Origin: Rasiella rasia
GTDB lineage: Bacteria; Bacteroidota; Bacteroidia; Flavobacteriales; Flavobacteriaceae
NCBI RefSeq assembly: GCF_011044175.1
Contig: NZ_CP049057.1
Location: forward strand, 3,207,501-3,271,500
Direction of reading: 5' to 3'
Length of the DNA stretch: 64,000 bases
The translations under genes were made by a program, and so were the position numbers. Shown in pieces: positions 39,386 through 48,361 of the stretch (the first letter of the stretch is position 1; the number at the start of each line of letters is the position of its first letter). Below the pieces are notes generated by a model. That model worked only from the letters and a program-made list of their open reading frames with translations. It was not told the DNA's origin and ran no database searches.

Positions 39386-39547
39386 CTATTTTTATAGTTT
39401 AAATCGAGTATTTGTAGGGTAATTTGAACTGTAAGATGTTGTTTGCATGTTAGTTGTCGAAATAATACTCATATAATCGAATTATTAGCTGATAAACCGT
39501 TTTTTTTAGATATTTTTAAGGGTTATTAATTAATTCTAAAATTTATT

Positions 39548-42433
39548 ATGAAAAAAACTACTTATTTGTGGGCAATTATGTGCTTAATGGTAAGCACGTT
39601 GGTTGCGCAAACCCCGGCCGAAATGTCCGAAATTCAAGCAGCAAATGCTGTCGAAAATTCTGACGTTAATGTTCAAGAGCTATTAGATAGACTAGCTGCT
39701 ACAGGTTCTTCACCTTTGGCAGATACGCAAGTGTTCTCGCTTGAAGAACGAATTGCGCTTCAGCAATACTACAGACAACAAAATAGTACCAGTACTAGAA
39801 TGGCGAATATCATTCCAAATGCTGGGCTTACTGAATCATTTGCAGTAGTTGTAGGTGACTTCTTTTACGATCCAACCGACGGAGTTAATGGAGGTCCTGG
39901 AGGTGATTGTACTACAACGTCTTCAGGTAACCCTGGAGATTACCCAAACTGTGGGTGTTTCACAACTACAACACTTACAGGAACAGACCTGGAAGTAGAG
40001 TTTTTATCATTTAACGTTTTTGGAACCTTTGATTCTCTTCAAATTTTTGACGGTCCAGATACGGCATCGCCAATGATATACGATAGTAACTTAAATGCCG
40101 ATACAGACACTTTAGCAGGTATGATAGCTGCTAATGGAGGTGACGCGGTATTTGTTTCTACTACTGGAGCCTTAACATTCTTGTTTGAATCAACTACAGT
40201 TGTGAATACTTGCGGCTGGGAAGTTGAAGTTGTTCCTCCTGGCACCGGTGGTGGTGGCGGAGGCGGCGGAGGCGGCGATAATGTTTTTGCCTATGACGCT
40301 GGTTTTTGTTCTATGGATATGGGAACATTTGATGTTGCAGGACCTTACACAATTAATGTAGTAGGAACTTCTAGTACTTCTATTTTTAGTGGTGATTATG
40401 ATGGAAGTGGAACTTTGTATGCAATGGATAACGATACACTTTCATTAATTACTGTTGATCCAACAACTGGAGCAGAAACTACGGTAGGGCCATTAACAAA
40501 TATTGTTGCTGGTCATAATACACGTGGTCTCGCTTGGGATAACTCAACAAGTACTATGTATTTGTTAAGTGGTCTTGGTGATGACGTAACGCTTTACACT
40601 GTAGATTTAGCAACCGGAACCTTAACTGAAGTAGGAACATCGACTATTGTTGGTCTTATAGGAATTTGGTTAGCGATAGACAATGATGGAAATGCATATA
40701 TGGCTGATATTGGTTTAGATAATTTTTATAGCATGGACCTTACTACAGGTGCTGCAACGTTAATTGGACCACTAGGAATTGATATTAGTTTTGCGCAAGA
40801 TGCCGATTTCGATCCAGCTACCAACATATTATATATGGGTGCCTACATCGGTGGAGGTGTAAATGAATGGGCTTCTGTAGATGTAACTACGGGAACAGCT
40901 ACGCCATTAGGGGCTGTAAATGCAAATTGTGCTGAGTTAGGTATTGTTGCGATTTCAGGTGCAGTTGCAGTATCAAATGACGAATGTGCAGGCGCTATCG
41001 CAATGTCATGTGGTGATGTAGAAGTAGGTGATACAAGTACAAACACAGACACTGGCGGATTTAATGATTCTCCAGATGCATGGTATTCTTATACAGGTTC
41101 AGGCGATCCTGAGTTCGTTACCTTCTCATTATGTGATGGAGGAACAGCATACGATTCTCGATTAACAGTATACGATGTTTGTGGTGGTGTTGAAATCGCC
41201 CTAAACGATGATGCTTGTGGATTACAATCAGAGGTAAGTTTCTTATCAGATGGTACTACTACGTATTTTGTAGCTGTAGAAGGATTTGGAACAGGTGATG
41301 CTGGAGCTTTCAGTTTAGAAGTTTCATGTAGCCCAGTTGCAGCCAATGACCTTTGTGACGATGCGATTGCCGTGAGTTGTGGAGATGTAATATCTGGTAG
41401 CACTAATTTTGCCACTATTGATGATGCTGTTGCAGGAAACTGTGATGATACTTTCGATCCAACACCGTTTTTACCAACAGTAGAGGTTGTATCACCAGGA
41501 GTATGGTACTCTTACACAGAGCCTATTCCAGGTTTTGTACAAGATATTACCTTAGATTTATGTGATGCTGCAGATTTCGACACTAAGATTTCAGTATACT
41601 CAGGAGACTGTGGTGCTTTAGTTTGTGTTGCTGCGAATGATGATAATGACGACTGTACAGGCTTTACTTCAACGGTAGAGTTCCAGAGTGATGGTATTTC
41701 AACGTACTATATTTTAGTACATGGATTTAACCAAACAGGAAACTTTGATTTATCAGTTAACTGTGCACCAGTACCTCCACCAAACGATATGATTGTAAAC
41801 TCTATCGATGTTGATGAGATAGGCTTCCCTTACACAGATCCAGCAGTAAACATGCCTGGTGCTACAGTAGAAGCTGGAGGAACTCCTGCCGACTGTGATA
41901 ATGCAGGTGTACGTGGAGTATGGTACAATTTTGTTCCAGAGATGGGGGGAACTGCTACCGCGAGTGTAACAACACCAGCAGCTTATACTTCTGTTACTTT
42001 CTATACGGCTCCAGATGAGGATTCAGTAGAGACAGATCTTGTATTGGTAGATTACTTTGATAACCAATGTGTACCGGGAGCAGATGCTTCTATATTAGTA
42101 ACTGCAGGTCAGCCATACTATGTGTATGTAGCAAACCAAGGTGGAGTTACCGATATTGTTATCGATGGAGACTTCTACTTAGGTATTGGAGATACAGAGA
42201 TTCAAGGATTTAGTTATTTCCCTAACCCAGCAGAGAATCAATTGAACCTACGTTCAGGAGGTGGTACTATAGAGAGTGCTATTATCTACAACATCTTAGG
42301 TCAAGAAGTATTGTCTGAGCGCGTAGGAAGTAGCGACGCTCAATTGAATGTAGCTAACCTAAGCGTTGGAACATACATTTTGAAAGTTGTTGTTGATGGC
42401 GAATTAGGCATCTACAAGATTGTAAAGCAGTAA
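39548..42433 (+). CDS. T9SS-exported modular protein 1 (CUB-like, Gly linker, propeller, repeated C-terminal module)
   Basis: A 961-residue secreted protein. After the signal peptide (to about VAQ, residue 21) and a short helical region come a CUB-like domain (about 95-225; FNVFGTFDSLQIFDGP), a run of ten glycines (234-243), and a DUF4394-like propeller (about 245-475; TLYTVDLATGTLTEVG, NFYSMDLTTGAATLIG). Then follow three Cys-containing beta-sandwich repeats resembling pre-peptidase C-terminal domains, and a type A T9SS sorting domain (about 885-961; SYFPNPAENQLNL, ILGQEV, YKIVKQ). From residue about 483 it is nearly identical in DNA to the next two genes. Adhesin or binding roles are inferred. 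Confidence 0.85.
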   Translation: MKKTTYLWAIMCLMVSTLVAQTPAEMSEIQAANAVENSDVNVQELLDRLAATGSSPLADTQVFSLEERIALQQYYRQQNSTSTRMANIIPNAGLTESFAVVVGDFFYDPTDGVNGGPGGDCTTTSSGNPGDYPNCGCFTTTTLTGTDLEVEFLSFNVFGTFDSLQIFDGPDTASPMIYDSNLNADTDTLAGMIAANGGDAVFVSTTGALTFLFESTTVVNTCGWEVEVVPPGTGGGGGGGGGGDNVFAYDAGFCSMDMGTFDVAGPYTINVVGTSSTSIFSGDYDGSGTLYAMDNDTLSLITVDPTTGAETTVGPLTNIVAGHNTRGLAWDNSTSTMYLLSGLGDDVTLYTVDLATGTLTEVGTSTIVGLIGIWLAIDNDGNAYMADIGLDNFYSMDLTTGAATLIGPLGIDISFAQDADFDPATNILYMGAYIGGGVNEWASVDVTTGTATPLGAVNANCAELGIVAISGAVAVSNDECAGAIAMSCGDVEVGDTSTNTDTGGFNDSPDAWYSYTGSGDPEFVTFSLCDGGTAYDSRLTVYDVCGGVEIALNDDACGLQSEVSFLSDGTTTYFVAVEGFGTGDAGAFSLEVSCSPVAANDLCDDAIAVSCGDVISGSTNFATIDDAVAGNCDDTFDPTPFLPTVEVVSPGVWYSYTEPIPGFVQDITLDLCDAADFDTKISVYSGDCGALVCVAANDDNDDCTGFTSTVEFQSDGISTYYILVHGFNQTGNFDLSVNCAPVPPPNDMIVNSIDVDEIGFPYTDPAVNMPGATVEAGGTPADCDNAGVRGVWYNFVPEMGGTATASVTTPAAYTSVTFYTAPDEDSVETDLVLVDYFDNQCVPGADASILVTAGQPYYVYVANQGGVTDIVIDGDFYLGIGDTEIQGFSYFPNPAENQLNLRSGGGTIESAIIYNILGQEVLSERVGSSDAQLNVANLSVGTYILKVVVDGELGIYKIVKQ
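40247..40276 (+). repeat. ten-codon glycine tract
   Basis: Ten consecutive glycine codons using GGT, GGC and GGA. It encodes a flexible linker between the CUB-like and propeller domains. Codon mixing makes frequent slippage less likely, but unit changes would stay in frame. Confidence 0.9.
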
Positions 42434-42489
42434 GCTTTAGATCATAAATTAATAATGACTAAGCCACCTCAAAATTGAGGTGGCTTTTT
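40994..42489 (+). repeat. tandem 3' module, copy 1
   Basis: This block covers the last 480 codons of protein 1 plus the stop, spacer and terminator. By direct reading it differs from copy 2 at about seven bases in 1496, with no insertions or deletions. Four of the five differences near the 5' part change amino acids (V to T, S to N); the rest are silent. Confidence 0.95.
42461..42489 (+). terminator. terminator of protein 1 gene
   Basis: AAGCCACCTC pairs with GAGGTGGCTT (10 bp, loop AAAATT), followed by T residues. The same hairpin recurs after the second gene. Confidence 0.92.
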
Positions 42490-42607
42490 ATTGTTGATAA
42501 TCCCTTGATTTATTAACTAATGGAGTAGAATTATTTTCAAACTTATACTAGAAACCGATTAATGTGTATATTAGTAGTTACTATAATCTATAACTAAATT
42601 TTTAATT

Positions 42608-45076
42608 ATGAAGAAAATTACAATTCTTATTGCCTTACTGGCATGTACTTTGGGATTTGCTCAAGAAAGTGTTCGGGAAACTAGCCGAATCACTATTGAA
42701 GATGTTCCAACTGAAAGATTGGCGAACTTGCCAATGTATCACAACGCATTTACACCTTTGCCAGGAGATACTCCAGAAGGTGGAGATATTTGGACTGTTA
42801 CTGTTTCCGTACCTGGATTTGGTGATGAAGTTTCATGGGAACTTAGAGATGATCTAGGTGTTGCAATTCTAAGTGGAGGTCCAATCGCTACAGGAGGTTC
42901 AGAAACTTTAATGGTGAACACTAGTTCAAGCCCTTTAGAATTCTTTATTGAATCTATAGGTACATTCAACGACAATACACCAACTTGGGAAGTTTCGTGT
43001 AGTGGTGTTGTTGCCACTACGGGTACTTTAGCTGGTGGTACAGATGCTACTGAATCTGGTTTAGTGTGTGGCGTAGGCTTGCCGCCAGTATGTGGAGGTG
43101 AAAACCTTACGAATGCTTTTGAAAATGCATTCTTTAGTTCTCCTGGAACCTTTCCGGATCAAGTAATTGCTGGTGATTTAACCGTTCCCGCAGATAGCGA
43201 TTTTACTCTAGACACTATGTTGACAGAGATTTGGGTTAATCCAGGACAAACTATTCTTTCGGTAGATATTACTATATATGGAGATGCAGCAGGATCTCCT
43301 GATACAGGTAATGTAATAACTACATTTGCTGGTCTTGCACCTGATTCACAAACAAATGTAGGTTCAAATTTTGGATTTGACATATATGATGTGTCATTTG
43401 ATATGGGCGGACTTTCTTTAAGTGGTCAGCCAGGGACAACTACAGAATATTGGGTAAGCATGTACATTTTTGCAAGTGACAATAATGATGCCGGATGGGG
43501 AGCTACTTCTGTATCATCTGTAGCCAACAACCTACATTTTTCATTAGATGGTGGTGTGACTTGGACTTTGGATACTGTAAACGATGTTGTTGCTACTTAT
43601 ATTGGTACTTGTGCTAACAACGATGAGTGTTCAGGAGCTATCGCAATGTCATGTGGTGATGTAGAGACAGGTGATACAAGTACAAACACAGACACTGGCG
43701 GATTTAATGATTCTCCAGATGCATGGTATTCTTATACAGGTTCAGGCGATCCTGAGTTCGTTACCTTCTCATTATGTGATGGAGGAACAGCATACGATTC
43801 TCGATTAACAGTATACGATGTTTGTGGTGGTGTTGAAATCGCCCTAAACGATGATGCTTGTGGATTACAATCAGAGGTAAGTTTCTTATCAGATGGTACT
43901 ACTACGTATTTTGTAGCTGTAGAAGGATTTGGAACAGGTGATGCTGGAGCTTTCAGTTTAGAAGTTTCATGTAATCCAGTTGCAGCCAATGACCTTTGTG
44001 ACGATGCGATTGCCGTGAGTTGTGGAGATGTAATATCTGGTAGCACTAATTTTGCCACTATTGATGATGCTGTTGCAGGAAACTGTGATGATACTTTCGA
44101 TCCAACACCGTTTTTACCAACAGTAGAGGTTGTATCACCAGGAGTATGGTACTCTTACACAGAGCCTATTCCAGGTTTTGTACAAGATATTACCTTAGAT
44201 TTATGTGATGCTGCAGATTTCGACACTAAGATTTCAGTATACTCAGGAGACTGTGGTGCTTTAGTTTGTGTTGCTGCGAATGATGATAATGATGACTGTA
44301 CAGGCTTTACTTCAACGGTAGAGTTCCAGAGTGATGGTATTTCAACGTACTATATTTTAGTACATGGATTTAACCAAACAGGAAACTTTGATTTATCAGT
44401 TAACTGTGCACCAGTACCTCCACCAAACGATATGATTGTAAACTCTATCGATGTTGATGAGATAGGCTTCCCTTACACAGATCCAGCAGTAAACATGCCT
44501 GGTGCTACAGTAGAAGCTGGAGGAACTCCTGCCGACTGTGATAATGCAGGTGTACGTGGAGTATGGTACAATTTTGTTCCAGAGATGGGCGGAACTGCTA
44601 CCGCGAGTGTAACAACACCAGCAGCTTATACTTCTGTTACTTTCTATACGGCTCCAGATGAGGATTCAGTAGAGACAGATCTTGTATTGGTAGATTACTT
44701 TGATAACCAATGTGTACCGGGAGCAGATGCTTCTATATTAGTAACTGCAGGTCAGCCATACTATGTGTATGTAGCAAACCAAGGTGGAGTTACCGATATT
44801 GTTATCGATGGAGACTTCTACTTAGGTATTGGAGATACAGAGATTCAAGGATTTAGTTATTTCCCTAACCCAGCAGAGAATCAATTGAACCTACGTTCAG
44901 GAGGTGGTACTATAGAGAGTGCTATTATCTACAACATCTTAGGTCAAGAAGTATTGTCTGAGCGCGTAGGAAGTAGCGACGCTCAATTGAATGTAGCTAA
45001 CCTAAGCGTTGGAACATACATTTTGAAAGTTGTTGTTGATGGCGAATTAGGCATCTACAAGATTGTAAAGCAGTAA
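42608..45076 (+). CDS. T9SS-exported modular protein 2
   Basis: An 822-residue secreted protein with signal peptide KKITILIALLACTLGFAQ. The N-terminal 340 residues are unlike those of protein 1. They include two beta-sandwich stretches: ELRDDLGVAILSGGPIATGG near 76-95, and a region (about 160-335) with DLTVPADSDFTLDTMLTEIWV and NNLHFSLDGGVTWTLD. Such segments are common in Bacteroidota surface proteins, but I cannot name a family. From NDEC (about residue 338) it carries the common C-terminal module: three PPC-like repeats and the T9SS sorting domain. No catalytic motif is visible. Confidence 0.83.
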   Translation: MKKITILIALLACTLGFAQESVRETSRITIEDVPTERLANLPMYHNAFTPLPGDTPEGGDIWTVTVSVPGFGDEVSWELRDDLGVAILSGGPIATGGSETLMVNTSSSPLEFFIESIGTFNDNTPTWEVSCSGVVATTGTLAGGTDATESGLVCGVGLPPVCGGENLTNAFENAFFSSPGTFPDQVIAGDLTVPADSDFTLDTMLTEIWVNPGQTILSVDITIYGDAAGSPDTGNVITTFAGLAPDSQTNVGSNFGFDIYDVSFDMGGLSLSGQPGTTTEYWVSMYIFASDNNDAGWGATSVSSVANNLHFSLDGGVTWTLDTVNDVVATYIGTCANNDECSGAIAMSCGDVETGDTSTNTDTGGFNDSPDAWYSYTGSGDPEFVTFSLCDGGTAYDSRLTVYDVCGGVEIALNDDACGLQSEVSFLSDGTTTYFVAVEGFGTGDAGAFSLEVSCNPVAANDLCDDAIAVSCGDVISGSTNFATIDDAVAGNCDDTFDPTPFLPTVEVVSPGVWYSYTEPIPGFVQDITLDLCDAADFDTKISVYSGDCGALVCVAANDDNDDCTGFTSTVEFQSDGISTYYILVHGFNQTGNFDLSVNCAPVPPPNDMIVNSIDVDEIGFPYTDPAVNMPGATVEAGGTPADCDNAGVRGVWYNFVPEMGGTATASVTTPAAYTSVTFYTAPDEDSVETDLVLVDYFDNQCVPGADASILVTAGQPYYVYVANQGGVTDIVIDGDFYLGIGDTEIQGFSYFPNPAENQLNLRSGGGTIESAIIYNILGQEVLSERVGSSDAQLNVANLSVGTYILKVVVDGELGIYKIVKQ

Positions 45077-45132
45077 GCTTTAGATCATAAATTAATAATG
45101 ACTAAGCCACCTCAAAATTGAGGTGGCTTTTT
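43637..45132 (+). repeat. tandem 3' module, copy 2
   Basis: This copy lies exactly 2643 bases downstream of copy 1 and aligns to it without gaps, including the 56 bases after the stop. Its distinguishing changes are GAGACA in place of GAAGTA (codons near the start of the block) and AAT in place of AGC at the end of the first beta repeat. Confidence 0.95.
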
Positions 45133-45136
45133 TTTT
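45104..45136 (+). terminator. terminator of protein 2 gene
   Basis: The same 10-bp stem and AAAATT loop as after gene 1, followed here by a longer T-run of nine. It is part of the duplicated block. Confidence 0.93.
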
Positions 45137-45221
45137 GAAATTTCTAATGTACTGATAACTTGTTAGCTACCATGTTTTTCATATCTTTACTGAAGTTTTC
45201 AATAACCAAAACCAATTTATT

Positions 45222-48209
45222 ATGAAAAGAATTACCATGTTAATGGGTCTTATGTTGTGTAGCATATTTGCTGTGCAGTCTCAGACAACAAATGTAAATA
45301 GTTCGCGAACAGTACAACCAAGTACACCAACTGTATCCATGGCAGATGTGTTGGAGCGCTACAACAATTTAGATACAAGCACTAATTTAGTACCCACAGA
45401 TGTGTTTACACCAGTTGAATTACAAATGTTAAGAGGGCATTTAAATTCAACTTCTGGAGAACGTATGGCGGTATTACTTACAGAAGATTTTGTAGATATT
45501 ACAACATTGCCTGGTGCGGGATATGATTTAATTAATGTTAGTGATGCCCCAGGAGCTACAGATTGGCTTCAAGGAAATGATGGTGTATTCCCAGCTCAAT
45601 CTGGAGCACCAACAGAATACATTGCAGCTAACTTTAATAATACAGGTGGATCTGTTATCAATAACTTTATGATAACCCCGCCACTTGATTTAGAGAATGG
45701 GGATGAAATCATTTTCTGGAGCCGATCTACAGAAACGACTCCTGGCTTTGATTTCCCTGATAGACTAGAAGTACGTATAGATCCTACAGGAGCAGATACA
45801 GATCCTGCAAATTCAACAGATGTAGGTTCTTATACCGAACTTTTATTAGAGATAAACCCAACTCTTGCGTCTATGGGGTATCCAGAAGTGTGGACTCAGT
45901 TTACAGCTACTGTATCTGGCCTATCCGGAACAGTAAATACACGCGTTGCCTTCAGATATTGGGTGACCAATGCGGGACCTTTTGGATCTAATTCAGACTA
46001 TATTGGTATCGATTCGCTCGTTATTCAGGAAGGTGGTACAACTCCGCCTCCAGCAACGGGGATGGCATTTGCTGCGGAAGGAATAGATGACGAATATATT
46101 AATTTTGACATAGCAACTCCAGCTGGATATAGTGTTGTAGGACCATCCACCATAATTTACGAATGTGGCACCGTGGTTGATCCAACAAATTCAAATCTTG
46201 GGATTGTATTAGGAGAAAATGGCGATGTAAGTAGCCTTGATTTTACTACAGGTGTTTACACACCCATTGGGAGTTTACCAGTCCCAGCAGGAACTTTTTG
46301 GGCAGCTATGGACGTAGATAGCTCTGGTCAAGTATACGCCCTGGCACTTGATTCTTTGACTGCCACTTCCACATTGTACAGTGTAGATTTAACAGCACTA
46401 ACGAGCACCATGATTGGCGCAACAGGTATAGCGTTTAATTTTGCGTTAGGTATTGATGAAAATGATGTTGCCTACAGTGTATCTAATACAACAGATTCTT
46501 TATATACTATAGACTTAACTTCAGGTGTTGCTACCTTAGTGGGGCCAACTGGAGTTGATACAGAGTTTGGTCAAGAACTTTCTTTCGATGGAAATACCAA
46601 TACAATGTATTTAGCCGCATTTAATAATGGAATTTTTAATGGAGAATGGAGAAGCGTAGATACTGCAACTGGGGCAACTACTTCTTTAGGAGAATTTGCT
46701 CCTGCAGGATTTAAGCAAATAACTTGGGTAGAGATACCTGTGGTTGTTACCAACGACGAATGTATGAATGCTATCGCAATGTCATGTGGTGATGTAGAAG
46801 TAGGTGATACAAGTACAAACACAGACACTGGCGGATTTAATGATTCTCCAGATGCATGGTATTCTTACACAGGTTCAGGCGATCCTGAGTTCGTTACCTT
46901 CTCATTATGTGATGGAGGAACAGCATACGATTCTCGATTAACAGTATACGATGTTTGTGGTGGTGTTGAAATCGCCCTAAACGATGATGCTTGTGGATTA
47001 CAATCAGAGGTAAGTTTCTTATCAGATGGTACTACTACGTATTTTGTAGCTGTAGAAGGATTTGGAACAGGTGATGCTGGAGCTTTCAGTTTAGAAGTTT
47101 CATGTAATCCAGTTGCAGCCAATGACCTTTGTGACGATGCGATTGCCGTGAGTTGTGGAGATGTAATATCTGGTAGCACTAATTTTGCCACTATTGATGA
47201 TGCTGTTGCAGGAAACTGTGATGATACTTTCGATCCAACACCGTTTTTACCAACAGTAGAGGTTGTATCACCAGGAGTATGGTACTCTTACACAGAGCCT
47301 ATTCCAGGTTTTGTACAAGATATTACCTTAGATTTATGTGATGCTGCAGATTTCGACACTAAGATTTCAGTATACTCAGGAGACTGTGGTGCTTTAGTTT
47401 GTGTTGCTGCGAATGATGATAATGATGACTGTACAGGCTTTACTTCAACGGTAGAGTTCCAGAGTGATGGTATTTCAACGTACTATATTTTAGTACATGG
47501 ATTTAACCAAACAGGAAACTTTGATTTATCAGTTAACTGTGCACCAGTACCTCCACCAAACGATATGATTGTAAACTCTATCGATGTTGATGAGATAGGC
47601 TTCCCTTACACAGATCCAGCAGTAAACATGCCTGGTGCTACAGTAGAAGCTGGAGGAACTCCTGCCGACTGTGATAATGCAGGTGTACGTGGAGTATGGT
47701 ACAATTTTGTTCCAGAGATGGGCGGAACTGCTACAGCGAGTGTAACAACACCAGCTGCTTATACTTCTGTTACTTTCTATACGGCTCCAGATGAGGATTC
47801 AGTAGAGACAGATCTTGTATTGGTAGATTACTTTGATAACCAGTGTGTACCGGGAGCAGATGCTTCTATATTAGTAACTGCAGGTCAGCCATACTATGTG
47901 TATGTAGCAAACCAAGGTGGAGTTACCGATATTGTTATCGATGGAGACTTCTACTTAGGTATTGGAGATACAGAGATTCAAGGATTTAGTTATTTCCCTA
48001 ACCCAGCAGAGAATCAATTGAACCTACGTTCAGGAGGTGGTACTATAGAGAGTGCTATTATCTACAACATCTTAGGTCAAGAAGTATTGTCTGAGCGCGT
48101 AGGAAGTAGCGACGCTCAATTGAATGTAGCTAACCTAAGCGTTGGAACATACATTTTGAAAGTTGTTGTTGATGGCGAATTAGGCATCTACAAGATTGTG
48201 AAGCAGTAA
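45222..48209 (+). CDS. T9SS-exported modular protein 3 (choice-of-anchor J-like, propeller, repeated C-terminal module)
   Basis: A 995-residue secreted protein. The signal peptide (to about SIFAVQSQ) is followed by a short helical region like that of protein 1 (DVLERYNNLDTS, DVFTPVELQMLRGHL). A cleaved-adhesin/choice-of-anchor J-like domain comes next (about 85-270; LLTEDFVDITTLPGAGY, NFMITPPLDLENGDEIIFWS), then a propeller (about 310-510; TLYSVDLTALTSTMIG, SLYTIDLTSGVATLVG) related to that of protein 1. The common module starts at about NDEC (513). Surface adhesion or ligand binding is an inference. Confidence 0.85.
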   Translation: MKRITMLMGLMLCSIFAVQSQTTNVNSSRTVQPSTPTVSMADVLERYNNLDTSTNLVPTDVFTPVELQMLRGHLNSTSGERMAVLLTEDFVDITTLPGAGYDLINVSDAPGATDWLQGNDGVFPAQSGAPTEYIAANFNNTGGSVINNFMITPPLDLENGDEIIFWSRSTETTPGFDFPDRLEVRIDPTGADTDPANSTDVGSYTELLLEINPTLASMGYPEVWTQFTATVSGLSGTVNTRVAFRYWVTNAGPFGSNSDYIGIDSLVIQEGGTTPPPATGMAFAAEGIDDEYINFDIATPAGYSVVGPSTIIYECGTVVDPTNSNLGIVLGENGDVSSLDFTTGVYTPIGSLPVPAGTFWAAMDVDSSGQVYALALDSLTATSTLYSVDLTALTSTMIGATGIAFNFALGIDENDVAYSVSNTTDSLYTIDLTSGVATLVGPTGVDTEFGQELSFDGNTNTMYLAAFNNGIFNGEWRSVDTATGATTSLGEFAPAGFKQITWVEIPVVVTNDECMNAIAMSCGDVEVGDTSTNTDTGGFNDSPDAWYSYTGSGDPEFVTFSLCDGGTAYDSRLTVYDVCGGVEIALNDDACGLQSEVSFLSDGTTTYFVAVEGFGTGDAGAFSLEVSCNPVAANDLCDDAIAVSCGDVISGSTNFATIDDAVAGNCDDTFDPTPFLPTVEVVSPGVWYSYTEPIPGFVQDITLDLCDAADFDTKISVYSGDCGALVCVAANDDNDDCTGFTSTVEFQSDGISTYYILVHGFNQTGNFDLSVNCAPVPPPNDMIVNSIDVDEIGFPYTDPAVNMPGATVEAGGTPADCDNAGVRGVWYNFVPEMGGTATASVTTPAAYTSVTFYTAPDEDSVETDLVLVDYFDNQCVPGADASILVTAGQPYYVYVANQGGVTDIVIDGDFYLGIGDTEIQGFSYFPNPAENQLNLRSGGGTIESAIIYNILGQEVLSERVGSSDAQLNVANLSVGTYILKVVVDGELGIYKIVKQ
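46770..48209 (+). repeat. tandem 3' module, copy 3
   Basis: This copy is gap-free against copy 1 at a shift of 5776 bases and ends at the stop codon, where similarity stops abruptly. By eye it differs from copy 2 at about eight bases. It shares GAAGTA with copy 1 but AAT and GAT with copy 2, a mosaic pattern that fits gene conversion. Confidence 0.95.
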
Positions 48210-48226
48210 ATAAAACTTTAATCTAT

Positions 48227-48264
48227 AAAAAGGTCCTCTCAATTTTTTTGAGAGGACTTTTTTT
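48227..48264 (+). terminator. terminator of protein 3 gene
   Basis: GTCCTCTCAA pairs with TTGAGAGGAC (10 bp or more) around a short T loop, followed by a T-run. It is unrelated in sequence to the terminators of genes 1 and 2. Confidence 0.9.
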
Positions 48265-48328
48265 ATGGGCTTTTGTCACTTCATTTAATTATAATGTCGC
48301 TATAATTAAGAACTTAAAGAAGAATTTC

Positions 48329-48336
48329 TATATTTG
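48329..48336 (+). promoter_or_regulatory. -7 promoter element for protein 4 gene
   Basis: TATATTTG matches TAnnTTTG. It lies 25 bases before the ATG at 48362 and downstream of a possible earlier in-frame start at 48248, which is therefore excluded. Confidence 0.65.
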
Positions 48337-48361
48337 TGTTAAATTTTTAACCAAATTAATT

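Noticed and set aside
41089-47191. Identical antisense frames of 108 codons in each of the three stem copies
   Set aside because: They repeat only because the underlying DNA is repeated, and no promoter or family signal supports them.
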